35,671 nt of DNA, taken from positions 1 to 35,671 of the forward strand of contig CAKQBK010000016.1 in the NCBI GenBank assembly GCA_934216155.1. The letters run 5' to 3'. Below the pieces are notes generated by a model. It was not told the DNA's origin, ran no database searches, and saw nothing but the letters and a program-made list of their open reading frames with translations. The stretch's first letter is position 1, and every line of letters starts with the position of its first letter. The stretch comes from an uncultured Dialister sp. (GTDB lineage Bacteria > Bacillota > Negativicutes > Veillonellales > Dialisteraceae). Of this stretch, positions 15,626-24,673 are shown piece by piece. Both the position numbers and the translations under genes were made by a program.

Positions 15626-16714
15626 CTAACTCCTCACTATTATGTATCTTCCATTTCCCACTTCTTTAATATACCCTTTCAGCTGCAATTGCAGAAGAAT
15701 CATGGTGAGTTTCACCACCGATAGACCAGACTGTTGAATAATTTCTTCGGAAGTAATTTCATTTTCCGTGGTGCAATAGCGATAGACCAATTCTTCTTCC
15801 AGCGTGAGAGGGTCCAGAAATTGTTTCTTTTCTCTGGTTTCCTTCTCTTCATTCCAACCGTATTCAGAAAGAATATCTTCCACAGCGGTACAGCAAATAG
15901 CTCCATTTCGAATCAGCTGGTTCGTGCCTTTGTAGGAAGGGAGCCAAATGCTACCGGGAATGGAAAATACGTCTCGCCCTTCTTCCAAGGCAAAGTCAGA
16001 CGTGATGAGAGAACCACTTCGTTCCGCCGCTTCCACCACCAAAGTGCCACGGCTCATACCAGCTATGATTCTATTTCTAGCAGGAAATTGACGTCCCAAT
16101 GGAGGCGTTCCTGGTGGATACTCAGAAAGTAAGGTCCCCCCAGCAGCAACCACTTGTTGAAACAATTCTCGATTTTCTGGCGGATAGACCCGATCCAAAC
16201 CGCAAGCCAGCACCACTACGGTGGGGCACTTCCCTTGCAAGGCCCCGCGATGGGACGCACTGTCAATGCCACGGGCCCCGCCGGATACCACCGTCACCCC
16301 CGCTGCCGCCAGTCCCTTTGCCATTTGTCCCGCCGTTTCTAAGCCATAAGCGGTGGCTTTCCGAGAGCCTACGATGGCGATGGTTTTCTCCCAGTCTGGC
16401 ACTGCCCCTTTATAAAAAAGTACCGCTGGTGGGTTCGCAGTGGCACGCAAAAGAGGAGGATAGTCCGTATCCTCCCACGTGCATGCACGAATCTGTAATT
16501 GAAATAATTTTTCTGCCACTGCATCAGGATCCACATCCCGTCGATAGGCGAAAAAAGCCGCTTCCGTTTTCGGCGGCAACAATTTAGCTTCGTGGATATC
16601 CTTTTCCGACGCTTCCCACACCTCTTTGGGCGTATCGAAATACTCCAAAAGCTCGCGAATATGTTTCGCCCCCAAACGAGGGCAGCCCGGCAGTGCAGCA
16701 GCGTAGATATCCAT
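15626..16714 (-). CDS. dprA: DNA-processing protein DprA
   Basis: DprA binds incoming single-stranded DNA and loads RecA in natural transformation. The 362-residue product has an N-terminal helical region, then the Rossmann-like core with GSRKAT (116-121), SGGARGIDSASHRGAL (144-159), NR(I/T)IAGMS and VEAAERSGSLIT. A C-terminal winged-helix domain covers about 302-358. I start at the ATG at 16714 (MDIYAAALPG), preceded by AAGGGGA. The open frame extends 25 codons further, but these read through 7-mer repeats (HHSSLLIPHSSL). The last residues (IVRS) and TAG stop are again supplied by the 7-mer array, giving the same VRS ending as trmFO. With comM and yraN nearby, this suggests a competence-related neighbourhood. 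Confidence 0.95.
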   Translation of the reverse strand: MDIYAAALPGCPRLGAKHIRELLEYFDTPKEVWEASEKDIHEAKLLPPKTEAAFFAYRRDVDPDAVAEKLFQLQIRACTWEDTDYPPLLRATANPPAVLFYKGAVPDWEKTIAIVGSRKATAYGLETAGQMAKGLAAAGVTVVSGGARGIDSASHRGALQGKCPTVVVLACGLDRVYPPENRELFQQVVAAGGTLLSEYPPGTPPLGRQFPARNRIIAGMSRGTLVVEAAERSGSLITSDFALEEGRDVFSIPGSIWLPSYKGTNQLIRNGAICCTAVEDILSEYGWNEEKETREKKQFLDPLTLEEELVYRYCTTENEITSEEIIQQSGLSVVKLTMILLQLQLKGYIKEVGNGRYIIVRS

Positions 16715-16968
16715 GATTTTCCCCTTTTTGAAAACAATGCGAAGTGAGGAGTGAGGAATTAGGAGTGAGGAGTGGTGGAAGGGGCGCACAATTCATATAG
16801 CGCACCAATACCCATTTTTATATAAACTCATTCATCTAAAAGCAGGTAGCGTTAAAAGTGATAGTTGAAATAACCAGTTACGACCAAACTCAGCTGGATA
16901 GAATTCCGCTGGAAGTTTGAGATTTCTCCACTTCTGTCTAACATAGTAGTGAACTACACTACACAGTC

Positions 16969-16999
16969 ATCAAGCACAAATCCCATCGGTCGAAATGAC
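16969..16999 (-). repeat. GTCATTTCGACCGG repeat, inverted
   Basis: On the minus strand it reads GTCATTTCGACCGATGGG, then ATTTGTGCTTGAT. With gagatttctccac at 16919-16931 it looks like a half copy of the large palindrome at 10288-10570. Confidence 0.7.
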
Positions 17000-17007
17000 G
17001 TCTACCG

Positions 17008-17174
17008 CTAGGGAAACACTGATTTAATCATGGTTTGAAATTATTCTTGGATTTTTATTCAAAGCGAGGAAAGAAAATCCGCGAATAGCGAGCTATTTAA
17101 AGATTTCCTTGACGATGCTTTGGATAAAAATCCATACAATTTCAAACTCTTTGATTAAATCAGCGTTTCCCTAG
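17008..17174. mobile_element. MITE-like 167-bp fold-back element
   Basis: The ends are CTAGGGAAAC and GTTTCCCTAG. Inverted arms of about 55 nt match closely: GATTTAATCA against TGATTAAATC, GTTTGAAATT against AATTTCAAAC, GGATTTTTAT against ATAAAAATCC, and CAAAGC against GCTTTG. They surround a short centre with CGAATAGCGAGCTATT. There is no coding capacity. The long terminal inverted repeats, small size and CTAG borders suit a non-autonomous transposon. I cannot name the parent IS, and no transposase is in the window. Confidence 0.7.
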
Positions 17175-17255
17175 AAGCACGTACACCCCAATCCCTAATC
17201 CCTAGGGCCTAGCGACTAAATACCCAGTCACTAGTCACCAGTCTACCAGTCACCC

Positions 17256-20200
17256 TTATTTCAAGTACTTCTCAATGGTCTCAAACAGCACTTCTTCCTT
17301 CAGCGGCTTTGTCAGGTGTTCATTCATCCCAGCGTCTTTGCTTCGCTTCTGGTCTTCCAGGAATGCATTGGCGGTCATGGCGAAAATCGGAACTGTCTTG
17401 GCATCAGAGCGATCCATACGACGGATGACCCGTGTGGCTTCCAGTCCTCCCATGACAGGCATCATGATATCCATGAGAATTACATCAAAGAACCCTTCTT
17501 TGGACTGGGTAAAAATGCCCACGGCTTCTTGTCCATTGATGGCAGTGGTCACTTCTAAGCCTTTGTATTCCAAGAGAAATTTTGCAATTTCCATATTGAG
17601 CTCATTGTCTTCCACCAAGAGTACCTTGCGCCCCGTCAGGTCCATATGGCCTGTGGCACTTTCCTTTTCTTCAGCCACTTCATGAGACAAGTCTACGTCA
17701 AAGGGCAGTGTCATCGTCACCGTGGTCCCCTGATGAAGCTGACTTTCCAAAGAAATGGTACCGCCCATAAGCTCTACCAGCTGCTTGGTAATAGGAAGTC
17801 CCAAACCAGTTCCCATATAGGATGTACGGGCATCCTGATTTTCTTGAGCAAAAGGTTCAAAGGCTTTCTGTAAAAACTCTTCACTCATTCCCTGCCCATT
17901 GTCTTTACAGATCATTTGGAAAAGAGCTTTTCCCTCTTTATATTCTTTTTCACAAGAGATGAGCTGGATACGGCTATTGGCAGGGCTGTATTTGATAGCA
18001 TTGCTAGCTACATTTTGCAAAATTTGCCGAAGATGAAGGGGACTCCCTATGAGATGGTGATGCTGAATCCCACCTTTGTCAGTGGAAAGAATAATTCCTT
18101 TTTCTTTCGCCTGTGGAGCAATGATGGTTCGTGTTTCTTCAAATATGTCATCCAAATCGAACGGTTTATGCTCCAGGATAACGCTTCCTGATTCCAACTT
18201 ATTCATATCCAGCACGCTATTGACCAAATCGAGTAAGTACCCAGACGTCATTTTCATCTTTTCCCGATATTCTCGCTGCTTCTCCATATCGTCTGGGAAC
18301 CGTTCTGCCATGGTAAGGAGGCCTCGAAGCCCATTGATGGGCGTACGGATATCATGGCTCATGCGACGCAGGAAATCAGTTTTTGCAATATTGGCCCGCT
18401 TCGCTTCCTGTGCGGTCTCCCAAAGTTTCTGCTTATACTCTGCTTCCATCTGTTTTTCTGCATCAATCTGACGGACGATATAGAGCACATGAATCGGATG
18501 TCCCTCAGCATCTCTCTTTTTCACCACGAACCGAGCCAAATGCCAGGACCCATCTTTGGCCTGGTATTCCGCCGCGATGGCTTCCCCATTGGCTGATTGC
18601 TTTGCCTGTTGCAACCGCTGTGCCAACGTGGACATATCAAGAAACTTTTTCATTTTTTCATGATAGTCGCTAGCCACCACAGTCTCTACCACTTGGTGGA
18701 ACACTTCCTGGGTATTTCCATGCTTTCCGGTCAGCCGATGGACGTCCTCTCCGGAAGAAATTTCTTCATAGGTCCCATTCTGCAGATTCATTTGGTAAAT
18801 GAGCCAATAAAATTTGCTAAGTGTACCCACCAATTCACTGTTGAACCGAGCCTCAATGAGTGCTTTTTCCAGCTTAATTTTCTGCTTTTCCTGTTCCCGC
18901 AGGATATCATCGATGTAACGATACCCCATGACCACCTTGAAGCCCTCTAAATCCTTAAGCCGCACCATTTGTACTTCAAAGCAGGACTTCCCGGCTGGAT
19001 TTGTCAGCACCCGAAAACGATACACAAAACGGTCATGGCTTGATAAATAGGATTTCAAATAGGAAGGGCTCATCTTTTCCATGAAATCCGGCGCCGATTC
19101 TTTAATGACAAACCGATCATAGTATTGTTGCAAACGCAGGAAATAGGAATGAATCCCGGTTTCAAGTTTTTTCACAAAAGTCCCAGTATTGGTATAGGGA
19201 TTACATTTCAGTGTTTCCATTTCATCGGTTTCCAGGTCACAATAATACACCGAAGTATAGTCCACACTCAACGCATCGAGGATTTCTTTTTCCTGATGTA
19301 ATTGCTGGAGAGATTGCTCCAAAGAAGATTGCTTTGCTTCCAAAGCATCCACTAGCATTAGATTGGCCTTGATGCCCCCTAGATAACGAGAAACATAAGT
19401 CAATACACGGACAGAAATATCCATCATATCCAGTGACGGATTGTCTAAACCAATGTATCCATTGAACTTTCCAGAAGAGAATGCTGGAATCACTATCAAA
19501 GAATGAATATCCTGCCCATCAAAGACAGCAAACTCTTCTGGAGCATTCTTTCTTTCTGCATCCCAATCCAAGGAAATAATCGGTTCACCCCGTAAAAACT
19601 TCGGAGTCCAATGGGGCAAGTCTGCCATATGCACATCCTGCATGATGTCCATAGTAGGCACGACGCCTTCTCTCACCCATTCCCCTGTCATTCGTAGGAT
19701 TTGTTTTTCTTCCGAAGCCCAGGCGAAAATATAGGCTCTATCCGATTTAGAATACCGTCCCAAAGAAGCCAGTAGTGCTGGTATCTCTTTCCTCATTTCC
19801 TCTGCATTGGTCACATGGTCAAAGGCCACCAGAGTTCCAAGAACGTCACCAATCGCAGACAAGGTTTGCTGGGCTTCTTTCCCTTTTCTCGCCTGTTTCG
19901 CGTCTTTCAAGGCGTCTTCCAATTCTCGCTGCTTACTTCCCAGCTGTTTCTGGTACTGTTCTTCCTTATACTTTGGCGTCAAATCCATGGCATAGGTGAT
20001 GGCACACACATCGCCAGTCACTTCATCGGTATACATGATCATGTGGTGTTCCGCATAGATTGATTTCGTTCCATCAGCAGACACCGTCCAATGGCGATGG
20101 GTCAAATGGTTCTTTCCTTCCCGAAAAGAGGCAAGCAAACCATCCCGATCAAAAAAGCGCATAAAACTTTCACTTTGACCTAACAATTTATTTTTCCAAT

Positions 20201-20395
20201 AAGCCACCATTTCCGTATACTTGGCATTCTCCGGAAAATGAATTTTTTCGTTCAGATTATACAGCTTTCCATCCAGCCGAGACCACACATGACCAGGAAT
20301 CACGTCCTGCGTCAAATTGATTACATTATAAAGCAGTGCACTGTCCACCAGTGCATGCTCTAATACATCGATTTTCCGTCCCATGGTTTGGCTCA

Positions 20396-20399
<4 letters not shown>
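17256..20399 (-). CDS. Hybrid sensor histidine kinase / response regulator
   Basis: This 1047-residue product is a hybrid two-component kinase. The N-terminal third has a PAS-like region (about 45-150) and a GAF-like domain (about 180-350), followed by further PAS-like segments (about 385-500 and 530-650). The HisKA domain has the phospho-accepting His682 in FLRRMSHDIRTPING. The HATPase has NAIKYSP (N box) and GTGLGLPI (G box). The C-terminal receiver has VEDNELN and the phospho-acceptor Asp977 in VILMDIMMPVMGG. I see no transmembrane segment or signal peptide, so it is probably cytosolic. No dedicated regulator gene is adjacent, hence partner and signal are unknown. I start at the ATG at 20399 after GTGAGG. 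Just upstream is an eight-unit tetranucleotide tract and a short leader frame, suggesting phase variation. The stop is followed at once by GGTGACTGG 7-mers. Confidence 0.93.
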
Positions 20400-20473
<74 letters not shown>

Positions 20474-20517
20474 AGTGTCAACCCCTCTGGGACCATTTTG
20501 TCCACTTTTTCGTGAAG

Positions 20518-20537
20518 ATAGATATATTGATATCTAT
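20518..20537. promoter_or_regulatory. AT-rich palindrome in the kinase leader
   Basis: ATAGATAT and ATATCTAT arms surround four nucleotides, between the promoter and the leader ATG. It could be an operator or a short RNA hairpin; there is no direct evidence for either. Confidence 0.35.
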
Positions 20538-20570
20538 ATAACATGTCGTAAAATTTCGTTTATTTTCTTT

Positions 20571-20599
20571 ATTATATGAGTATATGGGCCATTTGGCAA
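20571..20599 (-). promoter_or_regulatory. Sigma-70-type promoter for the hybrid kinase
   Basis: On the minus strand TTGCCA (20594-20599) is followed after 17 nt by a perfect TATAAT (20571-20576). Transcription would start near 20564, giving a leader of about 90 nt before the leader ATG and 165 nt before the kinase ATG. Confidence 0.8.
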
Positions 20600-20948
20600 G
20601 AAAAAGTTGAAAAATAGAGAAAAAACAGGTTGCTCAAGTGTCTCAGGCTTCTTACGTTTCTCAGGCTTCTTACGTTTCTCAGGTTCCCCGAATGAGATAA
20701 TAATGCTAGCGATTATTAGCACGTTCGAGAAACATGAGAAATCTGAGCCCCCTGAATCCTCTTTATTATCTTTTTCCCTTCTAGCATATCCCTTTTGTTA
20801 TATTATTTACATATAATACACTTTCTGTATTGACTTCTTATACTGCTCCACTCACAATAGAATTAAAATATATTATTATACATAGCCAGAAAATTACTTT
20901 ATCATCTCGTTCAAGAAACCTGAGTAACCTATTTCCAAGGAGGCAACC
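20600..20948. repeat. Divergent gap kinase / yraN with nonamer palindrome
   Basis: A full nonamer palindrome lies at 20627-20758: left-arm units caggttgct, caagtgtct, caggcttct and tacgtttct; core CGAATGAGATAATAATGCTAGCGATTATTAGCACGTTCG interrupted centrally by GCTAGC; right arm gagaaacatgagaaatctgag. An AT-rich stretch follows (20765-20900) that should hold the yraN promoter. A right-half nonamer fragment (20905-20934) ends just before the yraN ribosome site. Confidence 0.7.
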
Positions 20949-21308
20949 ATGGGAACTACCACTGCATTTGGCCGAAAAGGAGAAGAATGGGTGGAAGCCT
21001 ATTTAAAAGAAAAAGGCTATCGCCCAATCACCCGCAATTTCAGAAGGACCCATGGCGAAATCGATCTCATCATGGAAGATGGAAAGACTTTGGTTTTCAT
21101 TGAAGTGAAAAGTCGAACGAACCGACGTTATGGAGAGCCAAAAGAAGCGGTAACGCCGTTCAAGCAAAAACACATCAAGTATACCGCCCAATCTTTCCTA
21201 TACGCTCATCACATCACCGACCGTTCCATCCGCTTTGATGTGGTAGAAGTGATGCAGCACCCCGATGGAACTACCTTGTTTCATCATATACGAAATGCTT
21301 TTTCTTAA
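20949..21308 (+). CDS. yraN: YraN / UPF0102 family protein
   Basis: The 119-residue product matches the UPF0102 family, which has a restriction-endonuclease-like fold and unknown in vivo role. Family hallmarks are visible: GRKGEEWVEAYLKEKGY (8-24), NFRRTHGEIDLIMEDG (30-45) and the FIEVKSR catalytic-like signature (50-56) with the E-x-D...E-x-K arrangement. Length is normal (about 115-125). The ATG is preceded by AAGGAGG. It lies 330 bp upstream of comM on the same strand, as in many genomes where yraN, comM and dprA cluster, hinting at a DNA-processing role. Its TAA stop is the first unit of a GCGTARTG-type 7-mer array. Confidence 0.92.
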   Translation: MGTTTAFGRKGEEWVEAYLKEKGYRPITRNFRRTHGEIDLIMEDGKTLVFIEVKSRTNRRYGEPKEAVTPFKQKHIKYTAQSFLYAHHITDRSIRFDVVEVMQHPDGTTLFHHIRNAFS

Positions 21309-21344
21309 TGCGTAATGCGAAGTGCGTAGTGCGTAATGGTGGAA

Positions 21345-21370
21345 GGGGCGCACAACTTATAAAGCGCCCC
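21345..21370 (+). terminator. GC hairpin after yraN
   Basis: Perfect GGGGCGC/GCGCCCC stem with loop ACAACTTATAAA, 36 nt past the yraN stop. It is followed by AATACCCCCTTTTTTAGG, so a short T-run exists 9 nt downstream; termination is plausible. Confidence 0.6.
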
Positions 21371-21548
21371 AATACCCCCTTTTTTAGGGATTAGGAAATT
21401 TGCAATGTTTCCTGTTGTATCACAGCTATTAGCTTTTAGCTACTAGCCGGCTAGAAGCCAGAAGCTAACAGCTAGCTGCTGTGACGCTAGCGAATTGCAG
21501 AATTTCCTAATCCCTAGCTACTAATTCCTAGCTACTTTATAACATTTT

Positions 21549-21575
21549 GCGGCGCTCCCAAATTTTGTGCGCCGC
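21549..21575 (-). terminator. GC hairpin upstream of comM, inverted copy
   Basis: Perfect GCGGCGC/GCGCCGC stem. Relative to the GGGGCGC copies the second base pair is reversed with compensation. It faces the minus strand although no minus-strand gene ends here, so it may function as part of the larger palindrome rather than as a terminator. Confidence 0.5.
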
Positions 21576-21637
21576 CACCTTCATTACGCACTACGCATTA
21601 CGCACTAATTTTCCTATTTCCAACAAGGAGAAAAACT

Positions 21638-23152
21638 ATGTATGCAGAAGTCCATGGTTCCACCACCTTTGGCCTCAACGGGTTCGTGGTCAGTGTCGAA
21701 GTGGATATCAATAAAAATTTTCCCGGTTTTGATATCGTAGGACTTCCCACCACAGCGGTGAAGGAATCTAAAGAACGAGTGCACTCGGCCATCCGAAACT
21801 CTGGGTACCATTTCCCGCTGGATAAAGTAACGGTCAATCTGGCACCGGCGGATTTGAAAAAGGATAGTTCCGGATTGGATCTGCCTATCGCTTTGGGCCT
21901 TTTGGCTGCTAGCGGCGATGTCCCGAAAGAAGCCTTGGAAGGCATTCTTTTTGTAGGCGAATTGTCACTAAAAGGAGAAATTCGACCTGTTCCGGGCATT
22001 TTGTCTATGGTGCTAGCTGCACGGGAAGAAGGAATTTCCAAATTTATTATGGCGCCAGAAGTGACTGGTGAAGCCCTGCTTTGTGAAAATATCACCGTAT
22101 ATGGTCCTAGAAATTTACGCGACCTGGTGGAATTTTTGTGTAGCAGAGCCCCACTTGCTCCTGCCGAGAGACACGAATCCCATGAGCACGTCATGAGTGA
22201 AGTGGATTATGCGGAAGTGCAAGGGCAAATCATGGCGAAGAAAGCCATGGAAATTGCCGCTGCCGGTGCCCACAATGTGCTCATGACCGGACCACCGGGT
22301 TCAGGAAAGACCATGCTGGCTCGCCGCATCACCACCATTCTGCCACCTATGAGCCGTGAAGAAGCACTGGAAGTCACCAAAATTTACAGCGTGGCCGGTC
22401 TCTATAAAGCAGAAGATATCATCCGTGAACGGCCTTTTCGCAGTCCCCATCACACCATTTCTATGGCCGGCCTCATAGGAGGCGGTTCTATCCCTCGCCC
22501 TGGGGAAGTGACACTGGCCCATCGAGGCGTCCTATTTCTGGATGAACTCCCGGAATTTCCGAGAAACGTATTGGAAGTACTTAGACAACCACTGGAAGAC
22601 AGAGAAGTTCATATTTCCAGAGTCAATGCGGCCTTCACCTACCCGGCGGATTTCATCCTGATTGCAGCCATGAACCCCTGCCCCTGTGGCTACCTGGGAG
22701 ATCCGGAACGAGAATGTACCTGTAGCGATGGCGAAATTCGCCGTTATGGTCAGAAAATTTCCGGCCCCCTGCTGGACCGCATCGATTTGCACGTGTCGGT
22801 GCAACGCCCGAAATACAGCGAACTGACCGCCACCATCCAAGGCGAACCATCGGCAGACATCGCCAAACGAGTGGCCGCGGCCCGTACAATCCAAGAAGAA
22901 CGGCTGGCCCGGTGGCATATGCAAAGCAATGCCCAAATGGGCCATCGGCAGCTGAAAGAAACCTGTAAGCTAGATACAGAAGGAACCGACATGCTTCGCA
23001 TGGTCTTTGAAAAATTACACCTGTCCGCCAGAAGCTATGACCGCATCATCAAAGTGGCCAGAACCATTGCTGACCTGGCCGGTTCTTCCCAGATTCAGGC
23101 AGAACACGTGGCAGAAGCGATTAGCTTCAGAAATATGATTCCGAAAAAGTAA
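21638..23152 (+). CDS. comM: YifB/ComM-family AAA+ ATPase (Mg-chelatase-like)
   Basis: ComM is a hexameric helicase promoting branch migration during integration of transforming DNA. The 504-residue product has the N-terminal Lon-substrate-like domain (about 1-165, with VGLPTTAVKESKERV and the SSGLDLPIALGLLAA segment). It then has Walker A GPPGSGKT (218-225), HHTISMAGLIGGG, Walker B LFLDELPEF (299-307) and the NPCPCGY (347-352) and CTCSD cysteine pairs likely to bind zinc. The C-terminal LSARSYDRIIKVARTIADL segment is typical. AAGGAG precedes the ATG. With yraN upstream and dprA nearby, a natural transformation role is likely. The TAA stop is part of the first TAACTAGGGATTAG 7-mer unit. Confidence 0.96.
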   Translation: MYAEVHGSTTFGLNGFVVSVEVDINKNFPGFDIVGLPTTAVKESKERVHSAIRNSGYHFPLDKVTVNLAPADLKKDSSGLDLPIALGLLAASGDVPKEALEGILFVGELSLKGEIRPVPGILSMVLAAREEGISKFIMAPEVTGEALLCENITVYGPRNLRDLVEFLCSRAPLAPAERHESHEHVMSEVDYAEVQGQIMAKKAMEIAAAGAHNVLMTGPPGSGKTMLARRITTILPPMSREEALEVTKIYSVAGLYKAEDIIRERPFRSPHHTISMAGLIGGGSIPRPGEVTLAHRGVLFLDELPEFPRNVLEVLRQPLEDREVHISRVNAAFTYPADFILIAAMNPCPCGYLGDPERECTCSDGEIRRYGQKISGPLLDRIDLHVSVQRPKYSELTATIQGEPSADIAKRVAAARTIQEERLARWHMQSNAQMGHRQLKETCKLDTEGTDMLRMVFEKLHLSARSYDRIIKVARTIADLAGSSQIQAEHVAEAISFRNMIPKK

Positions 23153-23246
23153 CTAGGGATTAGTAGCTAGGCCCTAGGGTTCATGGGTTTGTGGTTTACG
23201 GTTTGCGGTTTGCGGTTTACAGACAGTGTTGTCACTAACCATAACC

Positions 23247-23277
23247 GTCATTTCGACCGGTCGTATTTGTGCTTGAT
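23247..23277 (+). repeat. GTCATTTCGACCGG repeat
   Basis: Thirty-one nucleotides closely matching the copy at 15395 and the arms at 10288/10545; here it ends with TTGTGCTTGAT. Confidence 0.75.
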
Positions 23278-23370
23278 AACACAGATGTATTGAAATGAGA
23301 TGCGCCCCTGAGTGTAATGCTGTTAAGTCAAGGATTTGCGTTAGTAGACATGATTCCGCTAGTGGTGACA

Positions 23371-23497
23371 GGTTGCTCAAGTTTCTAAGGGTTCTTAGGT
23401 TGCTCAGGTTCTCCGAATGTGCCAATAAATGCTAGCGTCATTAGCTCATTCTAGAAACGTGAGAAACCTCAGTATCCGGAGAAACCTGAGTAACCTT
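23371..23497. repeat. AGGTTNCTC nonamer palindrome
   Basis: The left arm (ggttgctca, agtttctaa, gggttctta, ggttgctca, ggttctccg), core AATGTGCCAATAAATGCTAGCGTCATTAGCTCATT and right arm (gaaacgtgagaaacctcag ... gagtaacc) form a typical full copy. Confidence 0.8.
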
Positions 23498-23548
23498 ATT
23501 TTAAAAGAAATCATCCTATGTTTCATTTCACTTTATGGAGGCCTTATT

Positions 23549-24031
23549 ATGAAAAAGAAAATTTTAGCTGTATTAGCCGGTTTTTTATGCATGGGCAGTG
23601 TTGCCATGGCTGACCTAGCTACTAGTGAAGGTTCATTGGGCGGTATTTATCCTGGTGCAAGTACAACATATATTACAGAAATCTACGGCATCCCCGATGA
23701 AGATACTCCCGCTAAATATACCGCTGCATGGGATGAGTATACTAAATTCATAAAATATGGTAACTCGGTTTCTTTCTATTGCACAGGAAAAACGGCCAAT
23801 GGTCCATTTGATGTAGTCATGATTCATATTTCTGCCAACAACGGATTTGCTACCCCACGGGGTATCCATGTAGGTTCCACCCGCAGAGCTGTTTATAATG
23901 CCTATGGACGCCCTTATGTAAATCAAGGCAATGGAAAACACCTGTGGTATAAAGTAGAAAAGCGAGGAAATTTGGTCATCCATTTCAAAGGAGATATCGT
24001 AGAGAGTATCAACTTGGGTTGGAATGCTTGA
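23549..24031 (+). CDS. Small exported protein related to the 5368-6531 product
   Basis: The 160-residue product begins with a clear signal peptide (KKKILAVLAGFLCMGSV, cleavage after AMA, about residue 21). The mature part holds two copies of the motif G-(I)-x-x-G-(S/A)-x(7,9)-YG-x-P: GGIYPGASTTYITEIYGIP and RGIHVGSTRRAVYNAYGRP. It ends in NLGWNA. Both motif and ending are shared with the larger exported protein at 5368-6531, so the two are probably paralogues. Function is unknown. I start at the ATG after TATGGAGG (23549) instead of an upstream in-frame ATG at 23429, because the extra 40 residues read through the nonamer repeat. A strong bidirectional terminator follows. Confidence 0.88.
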   Translation: MKKKILAVLAGFLCMGSVAMADLATSEGSLGGIYPGASTTYITEIYGIPDEDTPAKYTAAWDEYTKFIKYGNSVSFYCTGKTANGPFDVVMIHISANNGFATPRGIHVGSTRRAVYNAYGRPYVNQGNGKHLWYKVEKRGNLVIHFKGDIVESINLGWNA

Positions 24032-24040
24032 ATCAAACCA

Positions 24041-24105
24041 TTTTAGCAATGTAAAACGCCTAAGCAAAATCATAAAATTTGCTTAGGCGTTTTACATTGC
24101 TAAAA
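24041..24105. terminator. Perfect 28-bp bidirectional terminator
   Basis: The arms at 24041-24068 and 24078-24105 are perfectly complementary over 28 bp (starting TTTTAGCAATG, ending CATTGCTAAAA) around a 9-nt loop. A and T flanks on both sides suit termination in both directions. It lies between the convergent exported-protein gene and the ferritin gene. Confidence 0.93.
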
Positions 24106-24113
24106 ATTATATA

Positions 24114-24602
24114 TTATCTTTTTGCTAACTGTGCATCAAACATATACAGCAATCCATCGCAGTCTTTTGCTTTTGCAAAACCGTCTACATTGTCTTTGGC
24201 ATTGGTTTCTTCTTCTACTTGTTCAGTAACGAACCACTGAAGAAACAATTCTGTTTCCAGATCCCCTTCTTCCCTAGCTTGAAGGAAAAGTTTTCTAATG
24301 GAAGCAGATACTTTCTCTTCATGTGCCAAAGATGCTTTTGCTACTTCCAATGGGCAGGTGTAGTGGGTCATGACCCCTTCGATAGAAAGGAAATTAGCTA
24401 CCCCATCTCTTGCTTCAATGTAATCCAAGATTTTAAAAGCATGTTCCCGTTCTTCTTCATACTGTTTTGTGAGCCAAGCTGCATAGCCCGGAAGAGAGCG
24501 ATGTTTCATATCATGCGCCATGGAACGATATAAATAGGCAGAACCAAGTTCCATTTGGAATTGAGAAATAAGAGCAGCCAAGATGGTTTCAGATAGTTTC
24601 AT
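24114..24602 (-). CDS. ftnA: Bacterial ferritin (non-heme)
   Basis: Ferritin stores iron in a 24-subunit shell, oxidising Fe(II) at a dinuclear centre. The 162-residue four-helix protein retains all expected ferroxidase ligands: Glu18 and Tyr25 in the first helix, the Glu51-x-x-His54 pair in EEEREHAF, Glu95 in LAHEEKVSA and Gln128 in TEQVEEE. No heme-ligand methionine equivalent is evident, favouring FtnA over bacterioferritin. AAGGAG precedes the ATG. A good promoter (TTTACA, 17 nt, TATAAT) lies 72-100 nt upstream and overlaps a 13-nt palindrome that could be an operator. Confidence 0.95.
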   Translation of the reverse strand: MKLSETILAALISQFQMELGSAYLYRSMAHDMKHRSLPGYAAWLTKQYEEEREHAFKILDYIEARDGVANFLSIEGVMTHYTCPLEVAKASLAHEEKVSASIRKLFLQAREEGDLETELFLQWFVTEQVEEETNAKDNVDGFAKAKDCDGLLYMFDAQLAKR

Positions 24603-24673
24603 AATAGATTCTCCTTTTCTATAAAAATAGGAATGATAAGCCTCATTCCTTATCTAGTTCTTTCGATGTATTT

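Larger units (their letters stand above)
16715..17255. repeat. Gap between the kinase and dprA with fold-back elements
   Basis: No gene. From left to right: GGAGTGA 7-mers on the plus strand (16741-16775), then GGGGCGC with a decayed partner (16781-16805). A diverged stretch follows, containing gagatttctccac (16919-16931) and ATCGGTCGAAATGAC (16985-16999), both parts of the 10288-type element. A 167-bp palindrome occupies 17008-17174, then AATCCCT and CAGTCAC 7-mers (17187-17253) reach the kinase stop. Confidence 0.7.
21305..21615. repeat. 310-bp multi-layer palindrome between yraN and comM
   Basis: The outer layer is TAATGCGTAATGCGAAGTGCG (21306-21336) against ATTACGCACTACGC (21593-21607). 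The second layer is GC hairpins at 21345-21370 and 21549-21575, in opposite orientation. The third is TAGGGATTAGGAAATT (21388-21403) against AATTTCCTAATCCCTA. The innermost is AGCTATTAGCTTTTAGCTACTAGC against AGAAGCTAACAGCTAGCTGCTGTGA (about 21420-21485). Each layer consists of 7-nt units. The 5' side follows the yraN stop; the 3' side ends just before the comM ribosome site. Confidence 0.85.
23153..23548. repeat. Repeat gap after comM
   Basis: TAGGGATTAG units at the comM stop (23151-23176) are followed by a distinct GGTTTRC heptamer array (23189-23220: ggtttac, ggtttgc, ggtttgc, ggtttac). A GTCATTTCGACCGG copy lies at 23247-23277 and a GATTCCGCTAGTGGTGACA tail at 23352. A full nonamer palindrome follows (23371-23497). 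The reading frame of the next gene extends upstream into the palindrome but is not genuine. Confidence 0.7.

Noticed and set aside
23174..23425. 83-codon minus-strand frame after comM
   Set aside because: It is composed of nonamer, GTCATTTCG and GGTTTRC repeats, with no family resemblance.
23429..23548. Upstream extension of the small exported protein by 40 codons
   Set aside because: The residues come from the nonamer palindrome and would mask a clear signal peptide that starts after TATGGAGG.
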